Shown here: positions 8,987 to 16,497 of the stretch, piece by piece
How positions within the stretch are numbered: the stretch's first letter is position 1
How the letters are laid out: each line of letters opens with the position of its first letter
DNA from: an uncultured Campylobacterales bacterium
GTDB taxonomy: Bacteria > Campylobacterota > Campylobacteria > Campylobacterales > Arcobacteraceae
DNA length: 64,000 nt
Assembly (NCBI GenBank): GCA_947503785.1
Contig: CANNFB010000002.1
Location: 1 to 64,000, forward strand
Direction of reading: 5' to 3'
Program-made: the position numbers and the translations under genes
The notes under the pieces: generated by a model
The model's database searches: none
Told to the model about the DNA's origin: nothing
The model's input: the letters and a program-made list of their open reading frames with translations, nothing else

Positions 8987-9594
8987 TATAGTTGTGCTTC
9001 AATCTTTTCTTTTAAGTCTAAGATTAAATCTTTTTTAGCATAAAATGAATTTTTATTAGCAATTAAGTGTGCTGAACTTTCCATAATTGTAGGACCTACT
9101 TCTAAACCATTTTGCTTCATAGTTTCACCAGTTTCAACAATATCAACAATACAATCAGCCAAATCTACAAGTGGTGCTAATTCTATAGAACCATATAACT
9201 TAATAATATCAACAGCCATTGCTTTTTCTTCAAAATATTTTTTTGCAATTACTTCATGCTTTGTAGCAATTGTAATTTTACTTTTATTAAAATCTAACTT
9301 TTCGCCCTTTCTTAAACCAAAAGCAACTTTACAACGTCCAAGTTCTAAATCAAGTAATTTTATTAAGTCATACTCTTTTTCTTCTAATACATCAAGCCCT
9401 ACTACACCTAAATCAGCAGCCCCATGCATTACATAAGTTGGTACATCTTGATTTCTTACATTTAAAAATCTAAACCCAGCTTTTTCTAGTATTAGTTTTC
9501 TATCTTCAAAAATAAACTTTTCTCCAAAAGCTTTCTCAAACTTCTCTAAAGTCTCTTTAGCAATTCTTCCCTTAGGCAATGCAATTGTTAGCAT
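8986..9594 (-). CDS. hisG: ATP phosphoribosyltransferase, short form
   Basis: First enzyme of histidine synthesis: ATP plus PRPP gives phosphoribosyl-ATP. About 203 residues, so the short form that lacks the C-terminal regulatory domain and needs the HisZ subunit for activity and feedback control. Motifs: MLTIALPKGRIAKETL at the N-terminus, GAADLGVVGLDVL, and the PRPP-binding stretch DCIVDIVETGETMK. I chose the ATG at 9594; a TTG directly before it would add one residue. The gene overlaps the 3' end of coaX, which suggests coupling. No hisZ is in the window. Confidence 0.94.
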   Translation of the reverse strand: MLTIALPKGRIAKETLEKFEKAFGEKFIFEDRKLILEKAGFRFLNVRNQDVPTYVMHGAADLGVVGLDVLEEKEYDLIKLLDLELGRCKVAFGLRKGEKLDFNKSKITIATKHEVIAKKYFEEKAMAVDIIKLYGSIELAPLVDLADCIVDIVETGETMKQNGLEVGPTIMESSAHLIANKNSFYAKKDLILDLKEKIEAQL

Positions 9595-10207
9595 CAATAA
9601 TCCTTTTCATATTTTCAAATATTAAATCTTTTTTATATATACTATTTTCAAAGTACCCACTTAACAACTTTCCATCTCCACCTGTAAATATAATATTCTT
9701 ATTTTTAGCAACTTCTTTGATGGGTAAAATGATAGATTTCATCATGGCATATTGTATGGCATCTTTTGTTTGAAGCGGTATTTTATCTAAATTTGTATCT
9801 TTTTCAAAATCAAATTTTAGTTTTTTTGATATTTTGGGATAAGCTTTAATAAAAGCACTTACTCCAAGTAGTATAAAGCCACCTTTATGAATACCTTTTT
9901 TTATAACATCAACAGTTATTGCACTTCCCGCATCTACAATAACTGTATTTTTAGCAAATACGCAAGCAAGTACTCTATCTATTCCTTGCCCTTTATATTC
10001 TGTTTTAAAATTTATATACTTTTTTATATTTACAGCAGATGGATTAGATTCCAAAAGTTTTTTTGTTGCTTTTTTATTTACAGATACAAAAAATATTCTT
10101 TCATCAAACTTTGGAACCTCATCTTTAATAGAATATTTCTTATGTTTTTTTCCAATTAAAAAATGAAAAGTTGTATTACCAATATCACATAAAATCAATA
10201 TATACAC
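9572..10207 (-). CDS. coaX: Type III pantothenate kinase
   Basis: Phosphorylates pantothenate, the first step of coenzyme A synthesis. This is the type III enzyme of the ASKHA fold, typical of Campylobacterota and not feedback-inhibited by CoA. About 211 residues. Motifs: N-terminal phosphate loop CDIGNTTFHF, then GQGIDRVLAC, the VDAGSAITVDVI motif and GGFILLG, and a late FTGGDGKLL. The start appears to be a GTG inside the upstream gene (23-base overlap), consistent with translational coupling; a TTG nine bases further in is an alternative. The 3' end overlaps hisG. Confidence 0.92.
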   Translation of the reverse strand: MYILILCDIGNTTFHFLIGKKHKKYSIKDEVPKFDERIFFVSVNKKATKKLLESNPSAVNIKKYINFKTEYKGQGIDRVLACVFAKNTVIVDAGSAITVDVIKKGIHKGGFILLGVSAFIKAYPKISKKLKFDFEKDTNLDKIPLQTKDAIQYAMMKSIILPIKEVAKNKNIIFTGGDGKLLSGYFENSIYKKDLIFENMKRIIDANNCIA

Positions 10208-10517
10208 TCCATTTATTATCTTTTAAATATGCTTTTGCTTTTGAGCATAAAGGAGAAGATATTAATAATACTTTTTTCTTAAAATTATGATCAACATGAG
10301 AAGATAATGTATCACAAAGAGACATTAAATCATCTGCATTTTTTCTTATAAATCTACTTTTGGCATCAACTATAAAAATAGCATAAAACTCTTTTTTAAC
10401 CGAAGTAGCCTGATATATACTTATTTTTTTTCTTGAGCCTAACTCTTTTGGCGTAATTTCGCTTATTTGTTTAAATATAATATCTTTTTTTGTAAAATAA
10501 TTTGTTAATTCTTTCAA
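10185..10517 (-). CDS. Conserved small protein, function unknown
   Basis: A soluble protein of 110 residues, first gene of the coaX-hisG group. I do not recognise a named family. The centre has an alternating strand pattern (FYAIFIVDAKSRFIRK), followed by KKVLLISSPLCSKAKAYLKDNKW, which I describe as a strand, a PLCSKA loop and a helix. The small alpha/beta layout with an acidic residue followed by a DAKSR segment is compatible with a degenerate nuclease-like fold, but no catalytic set is complete. Its stop overlaps the coaX start, so the two are translated together. A TATAAT box lies just upstream. Confidence 0.75.
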   Translation of the reverse strand: MKELTNYFTKKDIIFKQISEITPKELGSRKKISIYQATSVKKEFYAIFIVDAKSRFIRKNADDLMSLCDTLSSHVDHNFKKKVLLISSPLCSKAKAYLKDNKWSVYIDFM

Positions 10518-10539
10518 TTTTTACCTTTATATAAATGCG

Positions 10540-10545
10540 ATTATA
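10540..10545 (-). promoter_or_regulatory. Predicted -10 box for the small protein-coaX-hisG group
   Basis: On the minus strand the sequence reads TTTGTTATAATCGC, 22 bases before the start codon, with AAAGG in between. It lies in a 143-base gap between divergent genes. The plus-strand side of that gap shows no equally good box. Confidence 0.5.
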
Positions 10546-10660
10546 ACAAATTAAATCTTTTATTTTAGGATTAAACTAAGTATTTGATTTTTTATACTCA
10601 AATATCATACAAATCTAACAAGCTCTTGATAATATATCAAAAAACAACTAATGAAAAAAT

Positions 10661-11440
10661 ATGAATAAAATCACATACGAAGAACAAACAAAGATCACAA
10701 GAGCTATTATCAAAGCTGCCGTTTTAATGTTGGAATTTGGAGCAGAAAGTAAACTTATTGAAGAAACTGCACAAAGACTTGGAAATGCCTTAGGAATTGA
10801 CTCTGTAGAAATGTCACTTATTCCCTCAGCAATTGTACTAAGTACTCTTAGTAATAATCAAACACAATCTGTTACTACAACAAGAAGAGCTCACCATAAA
10901 CCTATTAATATGTCTATAGTTTGTGATGTTCAGAAGATGTGTCACAATATAGAAAAAGATAAGCAAGGTGTGGACTTTGTTTTTACAGCTTTAAAAGAAA
11001 TACAGCCTAACTATTATAATAGATGGCTAGTTATGATTATGGTTGGGTTATCTTGTGCATCATTTGCTTATTTAACAGGTGGAGATATAGCTGCATTTTT
11101 TATTACATTTTTAGCTTCTTCTTTAGCTATGTTTACAAGACAAGAATTAGCAAAAAGAAAATTTGTAATGATTATAACTTTTGCATTTACAGCCTTTGTA
11201 GCAACAATAGTAGCAGGACTTTCACAAATATATGAATTAAGTTCAACACCAAATGTAATTTTATCTGCTAGTGTAATTCTTCTAGCTCCTGGTTTTCCTT
11301 TTGTAAACTCTGTTTTAGATGCAGTGAAAGGTTATCTTGCTATGGGTTGGGGGCGTTGGATGCAAGCTGTATTATTAACAGTTGCAACTTCAATTGGAAT
11401 TATTTTAGCTCTTGCATTATTAAGTTTAAAAGGATGGTAA
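10661..11440 (+). CDS. yjjP: ThrE/YjjP-type exporter, large subunit
   Basis: A protein of 259 residues of the threonine/serine exporter family (formerly DUF1212). The N-terminal half is soluble (about residues 1-115, with EFGAESKLIEETAQRL) and is followed by about five membrane segments with a central LLAPGFPFVNSV loop. In split members of this family the larger subunit pairs with a small YjjB-like subunit, which follows one base downstream. In E. coli the YjjPB pair has been linked to succinate export, while ThrE of Corynebacterium exports threonine and serine; the substrate here is open. The ribosome-binding site is weak. Confidence 0.85.
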   Translation: MNKITYEEQTKITRAIIKAAVLMLEFGAESKLIEETAQRLGNALGIDSVEMSLIPSAIVLSTLSNNQTQSVTTTRRAHHKPINMSIVCDVQKMCHNIEKDKQGVDFVFTALKEIQPNYYNRWLVMIMVGLSCASFAYLTGGDIAAFFITFLASSLAMFTRQELAKRKFVMIITFAFTAFVATIVAGLSQIYELSSTPNVILSASVILLAPGFPFVNSVLDAVKGYLAMGWGRWMQAVLLTVATSIGIILALALLSLKGW

Positions 11441-11441
11441 T

Positions 11442-11903
11442 ATGATTACAGAATATATTTTAAATGCAATTTTTGCAGCTATTCCAGCAGTAGGATTTGC
11501 TATGGTTTTTAATGTTCCCAAACATGCACTAATTTATTGTGCTCTTGGTGGAGCTATTACATATACTTCTAGAGTTATATTACAAGATTTAGATGTTCCT
11601 TTAGAACTAGCAACATTTTTAGCTTCAACTATTATTGGAATAATTGCGCTTTACTGGTCTAGAAAATTTATAGTTCCAAGACCTGTTTATACTATTGCTT
11701 CTATTATTCCTTTACTTCCAGGAACCTTTGCTTTTTCTGCAATAATAAATTTAATAGAGATGAATGCTCATGGAGTTACACCTGAGTTAATTAATCTTTT
11801 TATTGAAAATGGCTTAAAAACAATTATAATATTAGGTGGAATTGGTTTAGGATTAGCATTCCCTTCTTTGTATTCTATAAGATATAACAGACCAATAACT
11901 TAG
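11442..11903 (+). CDS. yjjB: ThrE/YjjB-type exporter, small membrane subunit
   Basis: The partner of the preceding protein: 153 residues with about four to five membrane segments and the IASIIPLLPGTFAF loop that matches the APGFP loop of the large subunit, as expected for a duplicated domain of the ThrE family. It begins directly after the large-subunit stop, so the two are co-translated. A strong terminator follows, which makes the pair a closed two-gene operon. Substrate unknown: amino acids such as threonine or serine, or succinate. Confidence 0.85.
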   Translation: MITEYILNAIFAAIPAVGFAMVFNVPKHALIYCALGGAITYTSRVILQDLDVPLELATFLASTIIGIIALYWSRKFIVPRPVYTIASIIPLLPGTFAFSAIINLIEMNAHGVTPELINLFIENGLKTIIILGGIGLGLAFPSLYSIRYNRPIT

Positions 11904-11907
11904 AATA

Positions 11908-11937
11908 AAAAGGCTAATTAAACGTTAGCCTTTTCTA
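11908..11937 (+). terminator. Terminator of the yjjPB-like operon
   Basis: Ten-base-pair stem AAAAGGCTAA / TTAGCCTTTT with a 7-base loop and T-rich end, five bases after the stop codon. Confidence 0.72.
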
Positions 11938-11983
11938 CATACTTAATAAACAAAAAAAACTTATAATCAAATAGGAGTAAATT

Positions 11984-12724
11984 ATGAAACTATTTTTTAT
12001 ATTAACAATTTTTTTAACAAGTATTCTTAGTAATACACTTTTAGCAATTACTTTTAAATCAGGTGAAAATAAAGTCACTCTACTTGAACTTTATACATCA
12101 CAAGGATGCAGTTCTTGTCCTCCAGCTGATAAATGGCTATCTAAGTTAAAGCAAGAAAAAACTTTATTTAAAGAGTTTATACCCTTGGCTTTTCACGTAA
12201 CATACTGGAACTATATAGGATGGAGTGATGTTTTTGCAAATACTTCAAACGATAATAGACAAAGAACTTACTCAAAAGAAGTATGGAATAAAAACTCTGT
12301 TTATACTCCTCAGTTTGTTATTGATACAAAAGAGTATAGACAATGGTTTAAGAAAAAAGATTTACCAAAATTTTCCAATAAATATGCAGGTAAGCTAGAA
12401 GTTAAACTAGATAAAGATGAGAATATAATTATTAATTATTTTAATAAAAATATTAAAAATAAAGATATTCTTGTAAATATTGTAATTGAAGGCTTTGATT
12501 ATTCAATTCCTATTAAAAGTGGTGAGAACTCTCATAAGATTTTAAAACATGATTTTGTAGTATTAAAACATATAAAAGCAAAATCAATTATAAAAAATAA
12601 TACACTTACATTTAAAACAAAACTACCTCTAGTAAAAAACTCTAAAAAGAAACAAGCTTTAGTAGTTTGGATTAGTGATAAAAACCATAATCAATTACAA
12701 GCAGTAGGAAATTATATTGAGTAA
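11984..12724 (+). CDS. Secreted DUF1223 family protein with thioredoxin-like CxxC
   Basis: A protein of 246 residues with a signal peptide (about 1-22, MKLFFILTIFLTSILSN). The mature part opens with VTLLELYTSQGCSSCPPADK, the family's hallmark, in which a CSSC pair sits at the position of a thioredoxin active site. Then follow HVTYWNYIGW and YTPQFVIDT, further family signatures. The rest is a beta-rich domain. The family is widespread and exported, but its biochemical role is not established; a redox function is an inference from the CxxC. An AGGAG site precedes the ATG. The amine oxidase gene follows after 12 bases, so the two are probably co-transcribed. Confidence 0.82.
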   Translation: MKLFFILTIFLTSILSNTLLAITFKSGENKVTLLELYTSQGCSSCPPADKWLSKLKQEKTLFKEFIPLAFHVTYWNYIGWSDVFANTSNDNRQRTYSKEVWNKNSVYTPQFVIDTKEYRQWFKKKDLPKFSNKYAGKLEVKLDKDENIIINYFNKNIKNKDILVNIVIEGFDYSIPIKSGENSHKILKHDFVVLKHIKAKSIIKNNTLTFKTKLPLVKNSKKKQALVVWISDKNHNQLQAVGNYIE

Positions 12725-12736
12725 TAGGATAAGTAA

Positions 12737-13735
12737 ATGAAAGAAAATCTTACGATTATTGGAGCTGGATTAAGTGGTTTATATGCAGCTTACTTATTAC
12801 AAGATAAATATAATATTACAATAATTGAAGCAAGACCTAGAATTGGCGGAAGAATTCTTAGTATTGAAGGCTTAGACTTAGGACCTTCTTGGGTGTGGAG
12901 TCATCATGAAAATATTTTAAAATTAATTGAAGAATTAGGACTTGAACTTTTTGAACAATATAATAGTGGATATGCACTTTATGATGAAAGAAGTGGAACT
13001 AAAAAATTTGCAAATCCAGATAATGCTCCATCTTTTAGAGTTCAAGGTGGAATGCAAAAAATAGTTGAAAAGATAAAAGATAAGTTAAATCAAAATGTAA
13101 CTATACACCTAAATGAAGTAGTAGAAAAGATAGAATATAAAAATGAAGAAGTTTCTATAAAAACAAATAAAAAATTATATCAAACAGACAAAACTATATT
13201 TTCTATACCTCCAAGATTAATAACTCAAAATATAAAATTTAACCCAGATATTGAAGAATTTACAAAAGATACATTAAATAATATTGCAACTTGGATGGCA
13301 CATTCTTCAAAAGCAGTAATTTCATTTAAAAAAGATTTTTGGAGAAAAAAAGGATTAAGTGGTTTTACTTTCTCTAATATTGGACCATTAATGGAACTAC
13401 ATGATGCAAGTTCAAAAGATAATACTGCGATGATTGCTTTTTTTCATTCAAAAGCTAGTATGGATAAAGAGAATATTAAAAAACAACTTGAAAGAATTTT
13501 TAGTTCAGAGGTACAATATATCAAAGATATATATATTACTGATTGGAGAGAAGAAGAATACACAGCAACAAAAAAAGATAAAGATATAAATGAGCAATAT
13601 TTCTCTTATGGTTACGATTTATGTTTATATGATAAGAAGGTTTTTTTTATTGGAACAGAGTCAAGTTATAAAGAAGGTGGTTACTTAGAAGGTGCCGTAA
13701 TAAGTGCTTTAGACATAGCTAATAAATTAATTTAA
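12737..13735 (+). CDS. FAD-dependent amine oxidase family protein
   Basis: A soluble flavoprotein of 332 residues, shorter than most monoamine oxidases (about 450). The N-terminal dinucleotide-binding motif is TIIGAGLSGLYAAYLL with the IIEARPRIGGR continuation, and the C-terminal FAD stretch is FFIGTESSYKEGGYLEGA, as in monoamine and polyamine oxidases. Residues between hold a reduced substrate domain. The substrate cannot be told from sequence; candidates are polyamines, amino acids or a phytoene-like group. Cytosolic, no export signal. It lies 12 bases after the DUF1223 gene and ends at a bidirectional terminator. Confidence 0.85.
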   Translation: MKENLTIIGAGLSGLYAAYLLQDKYNITIIEARPRIGGRILSIEGLDLGPSWVWSHHENILKLIEELGLELFEQYNSGYALYDERSGTKKFANPDNAPSFRVQGGMQKIVEKIKDKLNQNVTIHLNEVVEKIEYKNEEVSIKTNKKLYQTDKTIFSIPPRLITQNIKFNPDIEEFTKDTLNNIATWMAHSSKAVISFKKDFWRKKGLSGFTFSNIGPLMELHDASSKDNTAMIAFFHSKASMDKENIKKQLERIFSSEVQYIKDIYITDWREEEYTATKKDKDINEQYFSYGYDLCLYDKKVFFIGTESSYKEGGYLEGAVISALDIANKLI

Positions 13736-13769
13736 AACTTATGAAAATCTATATTCTCATAAGTTTTAA
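13732..13769. terminator. Bidirectional terminator between convergent genes
   Basis: Stem AAAACTTATGA / TCATAAGTTTT with a 12-base loop fills the 38-base gap between the amine oxidase gene and the FAH-like gene. A- and T-runs flank both sides. Confidence 0.65.
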
Positions 13770-13773
13770 TCTT

Positions 13774-14607
13774 TTACTTAACTATTTGATGAAGTTTAGA
13801 GCACTCTTCTAAACACTCACCTTTACCATTGATATTATCAATAATACTTTGATGACTGTATACCCGAGAGTTATACACATATATAAAAAGCTCATCACCT
13901 TTTTCTAAAAAGTTTGTTCTTCCAAATTCACTATATGCTGTTGCCCCTGCTGCAATTAGGATACCTTTTGCTTCTTTTGCATTTGCCATAAATTGACTTA
14001 TCTCTTCAAGTGGACCACAATCTTCTTGAGTATTAAATTTATTTATCATCCAATCTTTTAACTGCGTAAAAAAATAGCTATATGATTTAACAGCAGATAT
14101 AGTTCCATAATTATGAAGAACTCCCTCTCTTTTTATAAAAGAAGAGATATGATAAGTACTTAAAATCCCCTCTTCCGTGAAATTATCAATTTTAATGATT
14201 TTAGATGAAATACCTTTAGTATTTTCACCCCAATTTTTCTTTGTACTTAATTTATTTCCATCTTGTACTCGTAAAGAACAATCATTAAAAGCTGAAAAAT
14301 ATCGAGGAATAATATCTACTACTTTTTCATTTACATAAACTAAATCACAAATTAATGCAACTTCAGGTTCTGCTTGAATTTTGTCATCTTCTCTTCCATG
14401 AGTATTAATAGTATTTTCACAAATAGGATAAGTTCCTAAAAATGATTCATGTCCTTTTATATAAAAAGGGAATAATCCTTTTGGTGCATTTTTTTCTTCT
14501 GTTTGAATTTGTGCAAATTCATCTGCCTCTCCAGCTTCACTTAAGTGAGCAGCAAAGTTACCAGCAACTGCAAAACCTAAATAATCTTTTAATTCTTCTA
14601 TTAACAT
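13774..14607 (-). CDS. Conserved protein with fumarylacetoacetase-like motifs (DUF5718-like)
   Basis: A soluble protein of 277 residues. The stretch AEPEVALICDL (79-89) followed by FSAFNDCSLR (104-113) matches the order and spacing of the E-x-E-L-A-V-V-I and N-D-V-S-x-R-D motifs in the fumarylacetoacetate hydrolase (FAH) superfamily, where the acidic pair binds a divalent metal. A GTYPICENTINTH stretch precedes it. I recall proteins of this type as DUF5718, but the number is from memory. The activity is unknown; FAH-fold enzymes cleave C-C bonds or decarboxylate oxo-acids. It starts 11 bases after the glutamate-synthase-like gene, so it is part of the same minus-strand unit. Confidence 0.6.
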   Translation of the reverse strand: MLIEELKDYLGFAVAGNFAAHLSEAGEADEFAQIQTEEKNAPKGLFPFYIKGHESFLGTYPICENTINTHGREDDKIQAEPEVALICDLVYVNEKVVDIIPRYFSAFNDCSLRVQDGNKLSTKKNWGENTKGISSKIIKIDNFTEEGILSTYHISSFIKREGVLHNYGTISAVKSYSYFFTQLKDWMINKFNTQEDCGPLEEISQFMANAKEAKGILIAAGATAYSEFGRTNFLEKGDELFIYVYNSRVYSHQSIIDNINGKGECLEECSKLHQIVK

Positions 14608-14618
14608 CTACTACTCCT

Positions 14619-16334
14619 CTAGATACTTGATTTAGAGTCATTTTTCTTTAAAACTCTTCTTTCAAATAAGGTATCCATATCATCATGAATAATTGAATCT
14701 TTATCCAAAAATATTAATTTTTCTTTACTTAAATCTTTTACATTTTTAAGTCCCATAACAGCCAGTAAACTTTTCATACTTTTTAAAATATTATTATGAT
14801 AATTTTTTACGTATTCTGAATGTTTTTTAACAAAGTAATGCTTTCTCTTTTTTATATCTTGAGTTGCAAGTCCAACAGGGCATTGATGTTTTGTGGCACC
14901 TGAACAAAATCTTGCTCTAATACATCCAGCACTCATCATAAAACCACGTGCTATTTGTACAAAATCAGCACCTAGACAAAGAATAATGATAATATCATCA
15001 GGAGTAAGTATTTTACCACTTGCTGATATTTTCACATGTTCTCTAACCCCATAATCTTTAAGTACTTTATCTACTAAATATAAAGCATCTCTAATATCCA
15101 TACCAATTCTTTCCATCATATCTAAAGGAGCAGTTGCACTTCCACCACTTCCTCCATCAATAGATATATAATCAGGATAAGGAAGATTTAAATCAACTCT
15201 TCTTTTTATCTCTTTTGCAATTGGAACAATATTATCATGATCAGAAATTACTATTTTAATTCCAACTGGCTTTTTAGAAGCTTCTTGTAAAGTACCAATA
15301 AAATCGAATAGCTCAGTTATACTATTTGCATAAGGAAATCTATTTGGTGAAAAAGCATCTTTATGTGCTTCAATATTTCTATAATATGCAATAGAAGGTG
15401 TAACTTTATGCGCAACTAATTTTCCACCTGTTTGTTTTGCACCTTGAGCTAATTTTATTTCAGTCATTCGACAAAAACTCATTTGTTTAGTATATCTTGC
15501 TAAATCAAAATTACCTTCTCTATCTCTAACCCCATAGAAACCTGAACTAATTTGTAATATAATATCGGGCATATCTGAAGGAACTTCTTTAGGAAAGTTC
15601 TCAAGCGGTGCGTCCCAATTTGGCCTAAAAAAGCACTCTTTTTCTTTATCAAAAACATATGTATCGGCTAAAGGATCTTTTCTAAATATAATTTTTCTGT
15701 AAAAGTCTATTGCAACTGGAATATTAAAAAATATTTTTGAAAGTTTAAATATTTTATATTCAAAACTATTTCCTCTAACTTCAGTAATATATTTAGTATC
15801 ATAATTATTATGAGTAACAAAAAAGTTTGATGTTAATCCACCCTCTCCTGAGTTTATAGGAAAGTTTCCTAACTTAGAGCCATAAACAAAAGCTCTAGTT
15901 CCCTCAGGAGAAATTGAACCATCACTCATAGGTGCTCGTGCCATTATAGATGCACTAGTAAAAGGTTTTTCTCTTTTTTCTCCAAAGATTACAGAGAAGT
16001 CATTTTCTACTTCATCATCATTTAACACTATATTTGTATGTCTTAACATGAATTTTGGTTTTTCTAAAGGCTGAGAAGGAGAGAATGAGGCAAAGTTTAC
16101 TTTATCTCTAGCAGCATTATATACCCAGTCTAATTTATCCATTGATTCATAAAATTTTTCATCTCCAAAATATTGCCTAAATGGTTCTCTAAACTCTTGG
16201 AAAACAAATCTTAATCTTCCAATTATTGGATAATTTACTAAAATTTGATGTGTTCTTTGTACGTATTTATCGTGTATATACCACGCTATTATAAGAATAA
16301 TTAGACATGAGAATACTATAATCCATAACTCCAT
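14619..16334 (-). CDS. FMN-binding glutamate synthase-like protein, membrane-anchored
   Basis: A protein of 571 residues related to the FMN and iron-sulfur domain of the large glutamate synthase subunit, without its amidotransferase domain. An N-terminal membrane anchor (about 2-20) is followed by the alpha/beta barrel with SISPEGTRAFVYGSKLGN, KLAQGAKQTGGKL, the phosphate loop GGSGGSATAPLD (near 395) and the cysteine-bearing ARFCSGATKHQCPVGLATQ (near 480). Those cysteines match the ligands of the 3Fe-4S cluster in glutamate synthase. Proteins of this kind are common, and their true reaction is uncertain. Its place beside putA, which ends in glutamate, fits nitrogen metabolism. A structured 160-base leader separates it from putA. 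Confidence 0.8.
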   Translation of the reverse strand: MELWIIVFSCLIILIIAWYIHDKYVQRTHQILVNYPIIGRLRFVFQEFREPFRQYFGDEKFYESMDKLDWVYNAARDKVNFASFSPSQPLEKPKFMLRHTNIVLNDDEVENDFSVIFGEKREKPFTSASIMARAPMSDGSISPEGTRAFVYGSKLGNFPINSGEGGLTSNFFVTHNNYDTKYITEVRGNSFEYKIFKLSKIFFNIPVAIDFYRKIIFRKDPLADTYVFDKEKECFFRPNWDAPLENFPKEVPSDMPDIILQISSGFYGVRDREGNFDLARYTKQMSFCRMTEIKLAQGAKQTGGKLVAHKVTPSIAYYRNIEAHKDAFSPNRFPYANSITELFDFIGTLQEASKKPVGIKIVISDHDNIVPIAKEIKRRVDLNLPYPDYISIDGGSGGSATAPLDMMERIGMDIRDALYLVDKVLKDYGVREHVKISASGKILTPDDIIIILCLGADFVQIARGFMMSAGCIRARFCSGATKHQCPVGLATQDIKKRKHYFVKKHSEYVKNYHNNILKSMKSLLAVMGLKNVKDLSKEKLIFLDKDSIIHDDMDTLFERRVLKKNDSKSSI

Positions 16335-16409
16335 GATTTTGTCCTAATGATTTTAATTTGTTTTTTAAGTTTATTATTAAAGGTTCTGCAGATTTAGAAC
16401 CTATACAAT

Positions 16410-16476
16410 TTTATTTAAAGCTTGCAGCCCATATATTTAGCAAGGAAGCATACCTAGACTGCAAGATTTAAATAAA
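16410..16476 (-). other. Long inverted repeat in the leader of the glutamate-synthase-like gene
   Basis: Arms 16410-16427 (TTTATTTAAAGCTTGCAG) and 16459-16476 (CTGCAAGATTTAAATAAA) pair at 17 of 18 positions around a 31-base loop. A second perfect hairpin, AGGTTCT / AGAACCT, lies at 16381-16402. Both are between the putA stop and the start of the next minus-strand gene. It may be a structured 5' leader, an mRNA end or an extragenic palindrome; no U-run follows it, so a simple terminator is less likely. Confidence 0.5.
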
Positions 16477-16477
16477 G

Positions 16478-16497
16478 AAGAGAGAAAACTCTCTCTT
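16478..16497 (-). terminator. Possible weak terminator at the putA stop
   Basis: Stem AAGAGAG / CTCTCTT with a 6-base loop overlaps the putA stop codon; on the minus strand a CTTCTTTATTT tract follows. The stem is short and the T-tract is broken. Confidence 0.4.

Noticed and set aside
10651-10668. Five-residue mini-ORF overlapping the start of the yjjP-like gene
   Set aside because: Too short, and no ribosome-binding site; ATG-AAA runs are common in this AT-rich DNA.
16410-16476. SRP RNA or tRNA-like fold
   Set aside because: AAGGAAGCA is present, but the conserved GUCAGG side is missing and there is no cloverleaf or CCA end.
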